A DNA stretch of 64,000 nucleotides from positions 1,257,501-1,321,500 of the forward strand of contig OY741266.1 in assembly GCA_963514095.1 (NCBI GenBank), in the 5' to 3' direction. A program made the translations under genes and the position numbers. The DNA comes from Eutrigla gurnardus (lineage: Eukaryota > Chordata > Actinopteri > Perciformes > Triglidae). Positions 1-27,515 of the stretch are shown here, piece after piece (position 1 is the first letter of the stretch; each line of letters begins with the position of its first letter). The notes under the pieces were generated by a model. The model had not been told where the DNA came from, searched no databases, and saw nothing but the letters and a program-made list of their open reading frames with translations.

Positions 1-160
1 TCAGGTCCGTAGTGGATTCACCAGCTCCAAAAAAGTTATTGTGTAAGCAGTTCAGACTCTGTAGATCCTGTTTGGGTAAAAACGTCTCTTGAACGCACAG
101 TACATCACAGGACTCTTAAAAGTTTATCCATCCCCAAAGCTTTGTCTGCTTCAGTGTGTC
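1..160 (-). pseudogene. Start of LINE ORF2, apurinic-type endonuclease (partial)
   Basis: Read on the minus strand, this edge encodes a stretch with CDVLCVQETFLPKQDL followed by NNFFGAGESTTDL. This is the usual opening of the apurinic/apyrimidinic endonuclease domain of non-LTR retrotransposons (the VQET motif carries the catalytic Glu region). It lies directly downstream, in the element's sense, of the ORF1-like frame at 210-1351, so the two form one element that leaves the window on the left. An in-frame stop precedes the motif. The clade was not assigned. The element sits in what is presumably an upstream intron or flank of galnt7. Confidence 0.65.
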
Positions 161-209
161 CAACACGTAGTCGTCGCACATTATATGACACTATATTTAT
201 TCCAGTCAT

Positions 210-1351
210 TTATTCATCATGATCTGCGTGGCCTTCCCTCCCCTTGGGTGTTACAGGTGCAATTGCATTTACAGGGCTTTCCTCTCCTTGTGTACCAGAT
301 TCGAGGACACACGCTGGTGGGCTTACACGGTTAATTTTTGGTCGATGTGCCTCAAAGTAGCGATGCACATACACACCCGACGGCCAGAGTTGTGTGTTGT
401 ACATGTCAGCAACTTCATTGCACTCTGCGGTGATATGGAACGAGCTGAATCTGTTGCGCGTAGAGTCAATCTTTCGGCACGTTACAGGTTTGCCCAATTT
501 CGCAGACAGGTGGGCACTCAGGGAGTCGGCGTCGAGATCGGGGGAGAATCTAGTGGCAAAAACACTCACCAGCTTGGTTTTTATTGCGGAGATGTTACTC
601 GCTGTGTCAGTGCCTATAATCCCCTCTTGCACTGCTCCCTCCTAGGGCGATTTTGGGATCTCGAGCTCATGACCGCAGTTACCTTTATGGGCTTCTGAGT
701 CTTCTGCTTTCCTTCCTTGAGGACAGCAGACCACGATGGAGACAGTGGCTGTTGGATCGCGACTTCCCCCGGTTGTTGCTTTGTGCTGTCTCTCGGTAGT
801 CCACCCAGCGTACCATTCTGACTGGGTCCCGACGCGCCCTCGCTGGCCCGGCGAGATCCATGGGTTGTTACAATATCCGTCAGCCGGTGCTCCAGAGCAC
901 TGGTCGCCAGTCCCAGATTTTCACTCACGTGAGCCTGGGACTCCACAACTCCCCTTAGCATAGAGACCTCCCGGCTCAGGCGCTCCACTCTGCTGAGCAA
1001 GGCCGAGGCATCCATGTTGCCGAAGCCAACAGGTGGTAGTTCATCCAGGAAATACGAGACAAACCTGGGTATACTCCCACCACGCTCGTGAATCAGTTTC
1101 AGACAGTCCTTGATGTTATTGGTGTCTTTCTATGCGCCCTTATGTTTGGTGTTGCGTTGCTTTTTTGGGCACAATTCAAACAATGTTCGTTTGGATGAAT
1201 CAATCCACTCAGAGGAGAAATTGTTTCTGGCTAACCAGACAATTTCATCATGCGGCAGAGTTCTCATTTTATCCGAGATAAAGTGCAGAAACTCATCTTC
1301 CACTATCACTTTTCCACTGATTGTTTCATAAACTTCAGGTTTCTTACGCAC
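210..1351 (-). pseudogene. Decayed ORF1-like protein of a non-LTR retrotransposon
   Basis: Three minus-strand blocks lie in order: 1351-1130, 1015-614 and 632-210. The first has an EDEFLHFISDKM start, the second a heptad-like helical stretch (LSRVERLSREVSMLRGVV) typical of a coiled coil, and the third an RRM-like block ending near YVHRYFEAHRP. The bases between the first two still read as related protein in a shifted frame, so at least two frameshifts break one ancestral ORF. The last block ends about 50-60 bases before an endonuclease-like ORF2 start, the expected ORF1-ORF2 order of a LINE. ORF1 proteins of this kind bind RNA. The clade is not certain and the element is dead. Confidence 0.6.
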
Positions 1352-1537
1352 GCCAGTAACACCGGCAGCAACTTGTTACTGCTGCTGCCGCCATTGCCCG
1401 TATCCTACCTCCTTCTACAATAATACTCTGACCTGTTTCTAAGTCCTGAACTGGGTTGTAACTTATGCTTGTTTAAACAGGACAAGATGCAGCACGGACT
1501 GACTAAAATATTAATTTGATGGCACATTGTCTTAAAT

Positions 1538-1765
1538 GGTAAATGGTCCTCATTTATATAGCGCTTTTATCCAAAGCGCTTTACAGTGATGACTGACATT
1601 CACCCATTCACGCACACATTCACACACCGACGGCGGAGTAAACCACGCAGGGCGACAGCCAGCTCGTCAGGAGCAATTAGGGTGAGGTGTCTTGCTCAGG
1701 GACACCAGGCACTCAGCTAGGAGGAGCCGGGGATCGAACCGGCAATCTTACCTCCTGAGCTAATC
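1538..1765 (-). mobile_element. tRNA-derived SINE copy, minus strand
   Basis: Read in reverse, this contains a B-box-like GGTTCGATCC, an 'aggacacc' spacer and a 3' end with repeated 'tgaatgtgtg' and 'gcgctttggataaaagcgc', closing with an ATATAAATGAGG-type tail. It is the same kind of SINE as the plus-strand copy at 13443-13755, and the two share the box-B, cctggctcctcc/ccggctcctcc and terminal blocks. The A-box end is eroded. No intact target duplication was seen. Confidence 0.65.
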
Positions 1766-2231
1766 TTGATTGTCTGATTTTATATAACTAATTAAAAATC
1801 AGAGATACATTCTCAGACATTAAACTGCCATCCTGTCTGAGTTCATAACATGCTTGGCTAATTTAACCAAGCTGTATTCACATCGGCTGGTTTACTATAG
1901 CAGTACGAACACAAAATGAACAATTTTGCTGTAATTTGACAGCAATAAACTGATAAAATGGATACTGGAAATAACTACATAATAATGGTGATTTGTAAAT
2001 GTCCGAAGTAATGCTTTTAAATTCCTTATAACTCCCAATAATTGATTCAGCAACATCAGGATGTCAGTGACGACAGGAGGCATTACACCCCTAATACACC
2101 CCTCTGTGACAAAGTCTAAAATTCTACTGATGCAGAAGAAAAAATACCACATAGAAAATACGACCACAAACTCCACCAAATAGGCTTCTCATTGTCACGC
2201 TGCATTAGATAGATAAGCTATTTTCACTCAT
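1766..2231. other. AT-rich stretch, nothing recognised
   Basis: No exon-like block with splice sites and GALNT similarity, no RNA gene and no clear element ends were seen here. Short open frames on the minus strand lack domain character. Confidence 0.4.
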
Positions 2232-2802
2232 TTAAGCCCTGATTATGCTTCCGCATAGTGATAACGCAACGGCCAAGCAACGGCCACGCAGTTTCTTGGA
2301 GACCGTGATGGTTCTGCGTTGGGTTTACGTGTCGAAATGCAATTCAATGCCACACCGGTAAAGGGCGCTATGATTTTTGTAAAGAATGACCGACCGACCG
2401 AGACTCTTGGCGTATATCGTCGTAGCTTCGTTATAGCCTATTTGTTTACTTTCCGGCTTTAAACGTCCACAATTTCTCAGAACTTGGTGTTTTATTTCTT
2501 TGTGCAAAAGCGAGAAGGTGCAAACAATAAAACGAGGTGCAAACAATAAAAGTAGCCTTTTAAAAGTTTAAATGGCGGTGTTTATGAGTGGAAACCGGAT
2601 AGCGGTCTCCAGCGGATGTAGTTAGCGGACCAATCACAGCCAATGCCGCTGCGTTGGTGTTGCGTCGCCTCGACGCGCGTCTAGGATTTTTGGGAGGTGC
2701 ACGTCAGGCCCTTGCGTTGGACGTAAGGGGGGTCCGCAAGGACGTAAGGGGTCCGCAAGCCCCCTTGCGTTGTGTCGACGCGGAAGCATAACTTGGCCTT
2801 TA
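2232..2802. mobile_element. MITE with imperfect TIRs and TTA flanks
   Basis: The left end AGCCCTGATTATGCTTCCGC and the right end GCGGAAGCATAACTTGGCC are imperfect inverted copies, flanked on both sides by TTA. A 3-bp TWA duplication fits a non-autonomous PIF/Harbinger-type element. The interior is GC-rich with CpGs and no coding frame. It ends about 80 bases before the first galnt7 exon in the window. Confidence 0.5.
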
Positions 2803-2884
2803 GGCAATGCGACAGCATTTCTGATGGGGAACCGTAACATGAGTGTAACTGACCTGCACTTTTCTCTCTGTCCCACCTCTCCAG

Positions 2885-20201
<17,317 letters not shown>

Positions 20202-21558
20202 AGACTCAACTCGCACAAAGAAAACCACTGGCAGCATGAAGAGGAACATGGTGACTGTATGAGGACATACACCAAGAAACACATCCATACTATAAGCTAA
20301 CCAGATATATCAAGCCTACACTGTCCTTTTAAATACATTTTTGCACCGCCAACACAATGGAGTCAAAATGGTCCAATTTAAAGATACCGAGTATCAACAT
20401 TTAGCAGCTTCAACCCAAAACTGCTGGTTGGTCCTGTGGGTCCATGTGATTATGCATTATACAGACACTGCCTGCTTGGTATGGATGCTGACCTGTTGGA
20501 CAAATGCTGAACTGTAAACTCGTTGGACTCTGTCTGTCGGTCTGCCTCTGTCCTTCATCATGATTTTGTTTTCACTGTGTCTTTCTATCTGTTCTTTTGG
20601 GTTCTCAGGTCTTTTCTAAACCACTACACTGATTGATTTAATGTGATTAATGAATCACATGAACTCTAGCTATTGCTCTTACACCTTTTCAATCAAGCGC
20701 CAAACTGACAAGCTCACCTACCAAAGAGTGCTTTTTATTGGTGGAGGGTTCAGTGAAACATCAGTGTGTTTATGTAGGTGTTTTAACAAAGTCTTTCCTA
20801 CCTGATCTAAAAGGGCATTTTTCATTTTAGCTCAACTTTAAAGAGCCAATTGGCCTTGTCAATCAAAGACACCAGTGAGCTTTATGTGAAGCTCCTGCTG
20901 GCCTGCATGCTAAACAGGCTGGACACTGACATATTCTGAATTGTTCATATTTGCACTCCAGAGTCTTTGAATGGTATTTTTTAGTATCTCCAATTGAAGG
21001 GCCCCTTCTAGCATGAAGGGAGGCATATCATATCACATATCTATCGTCTGTTTTCCATTGGCTTGAATTCATGTCATCAACTTCGACAGAGGCTGAGATG
21101 CTTGAGAGTAACTTGAAGATGTTGAGAACACCTCTTTAACAGTGATGTGACTGACTGAGGACTTATGAACTGCCTGCCTTACCGTTAGTTTTGATGAGTA
21201 ATTAAGTAGCTGACCAGTTGTTTGTGACTAACTGCCTGTGTGAACATGGAAAAAAACACCACCAGGTTTTTGGGTGGGGGGTGATAAGAGGGAGAAATAC
21301 ACAAGTTATGGTGGGGACAATGACAAATGAAGAAAATTAATTTTGGTGTTTTGGTTTGTTTTTTTGCAAGGGAAGAGGGTTTGGTGTATGGATTAACATG
21401 TATGCAATGTTTTGTACAATGTAAATAGATTCCTTTGTAAAGACGATCATGATGCATTTTGTGAAGGGCCTTCAATGATGTAAATATCTAACTTATAGCA
21501 TAAATGTAATAATATGGGCTGAACAGTGATTGATTGAGCAAATAAAAGATCTGATTTT

Positions 21559-21560
<2 letters not shown>
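20202..21560 (+). other. galnt7: Probable galnt7 3' untranslated region
   Basis: Follows the stop without a further acceptor. AATAAA at 21541-21546 is a good polyadenylation signal about 15-20 bases before a (CTA)n run. No coding capacity or repeat was recognised within it. The end is inferred from the signal only. Confidence 0.6.

Positions 21561-21603
<43 letters not shown>
21558..21603. repeat. (CTA)n trinucleotide microsatellite
   Basis: Perfect TAC/CTA repeats, about 15 units, directly after the proposed galnt7 polyadenylation site. Confidence 0.95.
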
Positions 21604-21604
<1 letters not shown>

Positions 21605-22064
21605 GTGTTCTCTCTTTCTCTTGTGATTTCAGGAAAATAAGCTGCTGGCGTGAGGTAATCCTGGAGCCAGAAAGTCAAATCCTAATCCTAATTATTAAAA
21701 AATTAATTCTGTCACCACCTTTACTTGTGGAATCTGGATAGATAGTTGTGGTTTATTCGTATGTTTTAAAATGTAAACTTTACAGCTAAGTGTTTAAGTC
21801 ATCTTAGTAGCTAACTGTATTGATATTCTTGCAACCCTGATGGCCAGGAGAGGGGAATGCAAGTTTAAGGCGCTTCACCTTTGACTTCAGTTGGAGGTTG
21901 CTGTATGCATTATTTGCAACTGCATTGTGGTTCATGTCGTCGCCAGGTTTTGACAAGGAAGAACGTTTCTCAATTTTGACATGTTTATTGTGCTGGGCTA
22001 TTATTATCGTCACCCTTCTCAAACCATCATTGCCACAATTTCCACTCTTCATACACATCTTATA
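21604..22064. other. Intergenic stretch, nothing recognised
   Basis: No exon, RNA gene or element terminus was identified between the galnt7 3' end and the first L2-type coding remnant. Confidence 0.35.
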
Positions 22065-23095
22065 TATAAAACTCGTCGTCCTCGGTGACTTCAACATCCA
22101 CCCAGGAAAGCTGCACTCATCTGAATTCATTGACTTCTCCACCTCTCTTGACCTCACACTCTCCACCCACCCACTTGACCTTGTCTTCACAAGATCCTGT
22201 GGCATCTTGGCACTCTGTTACCCTGCTCACCATGTCCGACCACCACTTTGTGACTTTCTCTCTCCCCATGAAGTACACCACGTCCCTCCCCTCTACGCCT
22301 CGAACTGGTGACAGTTCGAGGCGTAGAGGAAACTCTTCTCCATGTTCTCCCTCCTCCTTCCTCCCTCACTGCTGATGACTTTGCAACTTACTTTACCAAG
22401 AAAGTAAAAGACATCAGCTCCTCATTCACTCCTATAACCTCCCAGAAAACATCTCCCCCAACTCTCAACTCTGATGGCCTTACCAGCTTTAGCCCTCTCA
22501 CCTCTGAAGACGTTCACACACTTGTTACATCTAACCGTGCCACCACCTGCTCCCTTGACCTGATTCCCTCCTCTCTTCTCCAAGATATCTCACACGGCAT
22601 CTTGCCATTCCTCACCACCCTGATCAACTCCTCCCTCACCTCAGGTCTCATTCCAGTGACTTTTAAGACGGCTACAGTGAAGCCACTTCTAAAAAAAATC
22701 CACCCTAGACGCTGCTGACATCCAAAGCTACAGACCTGTATCTCTTCTTTCATTCTTCTCTAAAACCCTGGAACGTGCCGCCTACAACCAACTGTCATCC
22801 TATCTCTCACAGAACAACCTCCTTGACCCTAATCAATCAGGATTCAGGACTGCTCACTCCACTGAGACGGTCCTCCTCACAGTGACCGAGTCCCTGCGAG
22901 ACGCCAGAGCCTCATCCCACTCCTCCGTTCTCATGCTCGACCTATCTGCTGCATTTGACGAAGTCAACCACCAAATCCTCCTCTCCACCCTGGCTGAACT
23001 TGGCATCACTGACTCTGCTCTCACCTGGTTCACATCATACCTGACAAATCGCACCTTTCAGGACATATGGAATGGCTCTTGTCATGGGAATTTTT
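22065..23095 (+). pseudogene. Degraded L2/Rex1-like LINE, endonuclease and RT remnants
   Basis: An endonuclease-type motif VVLGDFNIHPG (22075-22110) is followed within 230 bases by the RT entry region (EETLLHVLPPPSSLTADDFA, TKKVKDISSSFTP), so most of the connector is deleted; a perfect 17-bp hairpin lies at the join. RT continues through LDLIPSSLLQDI and TFKTATVKPLLKK, a frameshift near 22710, NQSGFRTAHSTETVLL and VLMLDLSAAFDEVNHQILL, where it stops at about 23090. The catalytic YADD block and C-terminus are absent. The sequence style matches fish L2-clade elements. Confidence 0.8.
22290..22329. repeat. Perfect 17-bp inverted repeat with 6-nt loop
   Basis: CCTCTACGCCTCGAACT, loop GGTGAC, then its exact reverse complement. 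It lies at the deletion join between endonuclease and RT remnants of the LINE. Confidence 0.95.
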
Positions 23096-23248
23096 AGTAG
23101 TTTTTACTTTTAATATTCCAGTGTCATGAGGTTACCTGTATTCTGCATTTATGTCATGTCATGTGTTACATGAGTTGTAGATTGCATCTTGTGACACCAG
23201 TACAGCTGGCAAGTCAATATAGATCTATAGACACTGATGAGTGGCGGC
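23096..23248. other. Short spacer between LINE and LTR element
   Basis: No feature recognised. The last five bases (GCGGC) are the left target duplication of the LTR retrotransposon. Confidence 0.6.
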
Positions 23249-23800
23249 TGTCAGGTTCGGGACAAGACGTGGACTCGAAAACAAGAGGTGAGGACCCAAA
23301 TGCAGAAAAAAGGGATTTATTTCAATAATAAACTAAATACAAAACAAAAACTAAGACCAAAAACAAAGTACCAAACCAGGAAGACCACAAGGCAAAAACA
23401 CGACCGTCAAAAGAAACACTTACGAAAGAAAACCAGAACACAAAGGGACACGGAAGGCAGGACGCAGGTACAGAGAAAAATCCAGGGACATGACGTGGTG
23501 CAGCATGCAGGGGGTGACGACAGCGACAGTGACAGCAACATCGACAAACGACATTGACAATGAACCAACAAGAGACAGGGGAAACACACAGACTATATAC
23601 ACAGGGAGGCAGGGAGCTGACGAGGGACAGGTGAAACACATCAGGGCAGGCATGGTAATCAACACGAGAGGGTGGGGGAGTCAAGACAGCGGAAACAACA
23701 AGGACCAGGAAGTACGGGACAGGAAATCACACTGAGGACAAAATAAGACAGGAAATCAAAACCAAGGAAACAGAACATGACAAAAACACAGATCGTGACA
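23249..23800 (-). repeat. 3' LTR of the non-autonomous element (minus sense)
   Basis: 552-bp LTR, TG...CA bounded, preceded on the minus strand by the purine tract. An AATAAA on the minus strand lies around 23316-23325 and could serve polyadenylation. Confidence 0.9.
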
Positions 23801-23811
23801 TAACCCCCCCC

Positions 23812-24846
23812 TCAAGGGACGGATCCCAGACGTCCCCAAGGTTCATGATACGTAGGGCGGGTGGAGGGGGCCAGGAGGAGGGGTTCAAGATACGTAGGGT
23901 GGGTGGAGGGGGTCTGGGGGCAGGGCTCAGGAGGCCGGGCATGTTGGCGACCTAGCGGGCGGGACCGCTCAGGAGGCCGGGCATGAGGGCGACCTAGCGG
24001 GCGGGACCGCTCAGGAGGCCGGGCATGAGGGCGACCTAGCGGGCGGGACCGCTCAGGCAGGTGACGTGGAGCAGGCGTAGGACGACCCCCCGTCGGAACA
24101 GGAACGGGTGACGAGCGGACCTCCCGAAGGCTGCGTGGAGCAGGCTTAGGACGGCCCCCCGTCGGAACAGGAACGGGTGACGAGCGGACCTCCCGAAGGC
24201 TGCGTGGAGCAGGCGTAGGACGGCCCCCCGTCAGAACAGGAACGGGCGAAGAGCGGGCTCCCGGACGACTGCGGGGAGCAGGCGTCGGACGGACCCCCGT
24301 CGGAACAGGAATGGGTGACAGGCGAACCCCCAATAGGCTGCGAGGAGCAGGTGTGGGACGGTCCCCTGTCTGGGCTGGTGCCGGACGATCCTCCGCCGGA
24401 ACTGGTGACGGACGGGCCGCCGACTGAAGACCACTGGAGAGTGTCGACCGGGCCGCCGACTGAAGACCAATGGCAGGTGTCGACCGGGCCGCCGACTGAA
24501 GACCAATGGCAGGTGTCGACCGGACCGCCGACTGAAGACCACTGGCAGGTGTCGACCGGACCGCCGACTGAAGACCACTGGCAGGTGTCGACCAGGCCGC
24601 CGACTGAAGACCACTGGCGGAGACATGGGCTAGTGGCGCGGCTGTGACCAAGGCGTGGGCTGGTTGCTTGGCTGTGACCGAGGCGTGGGCTGGTGGCTTG
24701 GCTGTGACTGTGGACGGAGTTGGTAGCGTGGCTGCGGAGGATGGCCGGAGTTCAGGGGTTGAGAGAAAGTCCCTGACCCAGCCAGGCAATGAGCCCCTGA
24801 GCCACGGGCTGGCAGAAACCAGCTCCCTGGCCCTCGCCAGGGCCAA
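23812..24846 (-). CDS. 344-residue repetitive Pro/Ser/Arg-rich frame inside the LTR element
   Basis: The frame opens MALARARELVSASPWLRGSL and is followed by PGWVRDFLSTPELRPS, reminiscent of the N-terminal Gag-like region of fish LTR elements, then becomes wholly repetitive. Three tandem arrays follow: a 36-bp unit (12 residues, TPASGLQSAVRS type), a 69-bp unit (23 residues, containing GDRPTPAPRS/SSPVPVPTG), and a 42-bp unit (14 residues, RSRPLGRPHARPPE). All periods are multiples of three, so the frame stays open. A second frame (24938-24630) overlaps its start and begins MAQHMSFGRRPTDSS, suggesting a frameshift near the true N-terminus. No enzyme motif is present. It could be a structural Gag-like protein or merely an open artefact of the arrays. 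Confidence 0.5.
   Translation of the reverse strand: MALARARELVSASPWLRGSLPGWVRDFLSTPELRPSSAATLPTPSTVTAKPPAHASVTAKQPAHALVTAAPLAHVSASGLQSAAWSTPASGLQSAVRSTPASGLQSAVRSTPAIGLQSAARSTPAIGLQSAARSTLSSGLQSAARPSPVPAEDRPAPAQTGDRPTPAPRSLLGVRLSPIPVPTGVRPTPAPRSRPGARSSPVPVLTGGRPTPAPRSLREVRSSPVPVPTGGRPKPAPRSLREVRSSPVPVPTGGRPTPAPRHLPERSRPLGRPHARPPERSRPLGRPHARPPERSRPLGRQHARPPEPCPQTPSTHPTYLEPLLLAPSTRPTYHEPWGRLGSVP
23935..24620. repeat. Three successive minisatellites (42, 69 and 36 bp periods)
   Basis: About three 42-bp units (23935-24060), four 69-bp units (24062-24340) and nearly six 36-bp units (24413-24620). Units within an array differ by a few substitutions only. Confidence 0.9.
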
Positions 24847-25001
24847 CTGCCTCTCCTCCTCTCCTTCAGCATGTCTGTGTTCGGCCTGGAGACACTAGAG
24901 TCTGTAGGTCGCCTCCCGAAGCTCATGTGTTGAGCCACATAAAAAAAAGGCTGCGGAGTCCATAGTTTGCTTCTGCTGGGTCCTTTATGGTTGGTTCATT
25001 C

Positions 25002-25557
25002 TGTCAGGTTCGGGACAAGACGTGGACTCGAAAACAGGAGGTGAGGACCCAAATGCAGAAAAAAGGGATTTATTTCAATAATAAACTAAATACAAAACAA
25101 AAACTAAGACCAAAAACAAAGTACCAAACCAGGAAGACCACAAGGCAAAAACACGACCGTCAAAAGAAACACTTACGAAAGAAAACCAGAACACAAAGGG
25201 ACACGGAAGGCAGGACGCAGGTACAGAGAAAAATCCAGGGACATGACGTGGTGCAGCATGCAGGGGGTGACAATGACGACAGCGACAGTGACAGCAACAT
25301 TGCCAAACGACTGACAATGAACCAACAAGAGACAGGGGAAACACACAGACTATATACACAGGGAGGCAGGGAGCTGACGAGGGACAGGTGAAACACATCA
25401 GGGCAGGCATGGTAATCAACACGAGAGGGTGGGGGAGTCAAGACAGCGGAAACAACAAGGACCAGGAAGTACGGGACAGGAAATCACACGGAGGACAAAA
25501 TAAGACAGGAAATCAAAACCAAGGAAACAGAACATGACAAAAACACAGATCGTGACA
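25002..25557 (-). repeat. 5' LTR of the non-autonomous element (minus sense)
   Basis: 556-bp direct copy of the LTR at 23249-23800, followed by the right target duplication GCGGC at 25558-25562. Confidence 0.9.
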
Positions 25558-25562
25558 GCGGC

Positions 25563-25897
25563 AACACCACATCCTGGACAAAGTTTGCCGTCTACACAAA
25601 CAACGGAACAATGCTTCTCTGATGACATACCACTAACAACGGTATAAAAAGCCCTTCTCAAGACTGAAGAATTGTCAGACTCTATTGAGTCTGGCCAGAT
25701 AGTTTGCTCTGAAGCTGCATGTTGGTGACGCAGTCCGCTTGGACACCTTTTTTGCGAGGGCTTTGACTTATTAGACTTAGATTTTGACATTAAAAGAATT
25801 TTGTTGTTTGACTTTTTTAGCAAAATTTAGACCAAAATGATGTTTAAAAAAAAAAAAAGTAAATATGTTTTGCAAAATTTTGGCCAAAACGATGACT
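25563..25897. other. Left flank of the nested stack with a short repeated motif
   Basis: Contains two related copies of a motif of the form GCAAAATTTTGGCCAAAACG (imperfect at 25819, good at 25872-25897). The same motif recurs at 40395-40420, on the far side of the nested LINE stack, so this looks like the pre-insertion locus. A TATAAAAAGCCC box at 25644 is of unknown meaning. Confidence 0.5.
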
Positions 25898-26231
25898 CAA
25901 AAAAAATGGACTCTGGCTTTTTATAACTGTTTTGGACTCATTACACTCAGACTTGAACAGGCATACGATTCCATGGGTTTTTATGACTTATATCTGAACT
26001 TTTTCTTGAGCGAAATTTGGTTTGGGCCACAGCCAGGAAATCGTACACAAAGAGATTGGGTGGCATTTAGAGTACTGAGAAACAAATGTACAGCTCTTGT
26101 ACGTAAATCAAAATCGGAATATTACTTAAACGAAACATCACAAAATCTTAATAGTCCTGTTAAATTCTGGAAAACTATCAAATCACTTTCTCCCTCCACT
26201 TTATCTCATGATCTCCCAGGTCAATTATTAG
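25898..26231 (+). pseudogene. Host LINE of the nested stack, segment 1 (connector region before RT)
   Basis: Encodes WVAFRVLRNKCTALVRKSKS then EYYLNETSQNLNSPVKFWKT, the typical region between endonuclease and reverse transcriptase in jockey/CR1/Rex-type LINEs. It is cut by the hAT element at 26232, inside ...GQLLV. The same element resumes at 31768. Confidence 0.75.
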
Positions 26232-27164
26232 TAGGGGTGTGACGAGATCTCGTGCCACGAGATCTCGCGAGATTAAAGTCGTCGATATTTCTCGTCGCGT
26301 TAAAAATCTGTCTCGCGAGATTTGTGAGCTATACATAGCTGAGGTTTTACAGACAGCTGTTACTGACTGGGAGCTTAAAAAACCCAACCACAGCATCGCT
26401 TATTGTTACCGTCAATGCGCGTAATATGGACGTGGCCGTGCGCAACGCGGGATTGAAGTCGCACATCTGTTTTGCGCACACTATAAATCTTGCAACCCAA
26501 GCTTGCTTCGGTGTTCCCCGCGTCGCTCGTTTACTCGGGCGGGTGAGACGTGTGACTGCTTTTTTTCATCGTAGTTCAGCGGCTACCGCGGTGAAAATGT
26601 CCAAGCAGAAATGGCTACAATTGCCATTAGACAAGTTAATCACGGGCACGTTGGATATGCTGGCTCGTTACCTTGAGTAGCAAGCTGCCATAGCAGCATC
26701 AACAGCCCAGAGATAAGACAAAACTCCCGAAGCATTGATACGCTTGACAGCTGCGATGTCAGAGATGCTGAAGATGCTGTAGTTGCAGCATGTTGTTCAT
26801 GACATACTTGGTCAGGCTCCGTTTGCACTATTTGCACCCTGTATTGACAAAGTAGAACTTTGATTTGGTTTTGCACATATTTACACTTGGGAAAAAGAAA
26901 TATTTTATTTTATTTTAACTTTTTAGTTTAAATTTGTGAAAGAAGTTTATTAAAAGATCATGCTTACATGATACATGTAAAGAGTTATAATAAAATATTT
27001 AAAAATGCATGTGCAACTCTGTTAAATTAAAGTCTGTTGGTCCAGTCATATATTTTGTCATTGTAGTTTTCTTAAAATCTCGTCTCGTCTCGTTCTCGTG
27101 GACCCAATATCGTGTCTCGTCTCGTCTCGTGAGCTGAGTGTATCGTCACACCCCTAATTATTAG
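26224..27164. mobile_element. hAT element with 8-bp target duplication ATTATTAG
   Basis: The termini TAGGGGTGTGACGA and TCGTCACACCCCTA are perfect inverted copies, at 26232 and 27156. ATTATTAG precedes and follows the element exactly (26224-26231, 27157-27164). Many 'ctcgtctcgt/ctcgcgaga' subterminal motifs are present. At 925 bp, with only a small transposase remnant, it is non-autonomous. It is inserted in the nested LINE. Confidence 0.95.
26426..26680 (+). pseudogene. hAT transposase remnant
   Basis: 84 residues containing HICFAHTINLATQACFGVPR, which matches the 'C.AH.LNL' block of hAT transposases (ZBED-like), followed by VARLLGRVRRVTAFFHRS. The BED finger, most of the catalytic core and the C-terminal dimerisation region are gone. 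Residual coding piece of the autonomous parent. Confidence 0.7.
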
Positions 27165-27515
27165 TAAACGATAGGCAGGAACAACTTGTGTTTGTTGTCA
27201 CAGATCGAGTTACACTTGCAGTCTGTCAAGATGGAGCCTGTGACTGGCAGTGCCACGGCTCGTCTCCTGCTGTATAGCTTTTTAATGGTCATCTGTACAA
27301 CATATGTGATCATATCAGCCCGTATTTCAAATGGATGTGTCTCAGCTTTACGGATCTATGATCGGGACTCTCTGGTTCGTATCAAAGAGTCGATGGAGGG
27401 CCTGTTTGGTACACGGGGCAGGTACAAACAAGCGTTCCCTCCTCCTTTCATCATCGACCCCGACTGACCTGAGTACCTGCTGCTTTGTCGGGCGCCGGGC
27501 AAAGTCCGCAGGAAA

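Larger units (their letters stand above)
23249..25557 (-). mobile_element. Complete non-autonomous LTR retrotransposon
   Basis: Two near-identical direct repeats of 552 and 556 bp (23249-23800 and 25002-25557), each TGTCAGG...GTGACA, enclose a 1.2-kb interior. GCGGC occurs on both sides, a 5-bp target duplication. On the minus strand a purine tract GAGGGGGGGGTTA directly precedes the LTR at 23800, giving the sense direction. No TGG-type primer-binding site was found next to the other LTR. The interior has no protease, RT or integrase, only a repetitive Pro/Ser-rich frame, so it must move in trans. Few LTR differences (a short indel near 23520 versus 25272 and single changes) suggest a fairly recent insertion. 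Confidence 0.93.

Noticed and set aside
23935..24620. CRISPR-like regular repeats
   Set aside because: Units are directly adjacent with no unique spacers, and they lie inside an LTR retrotransposon of a vertebrate.
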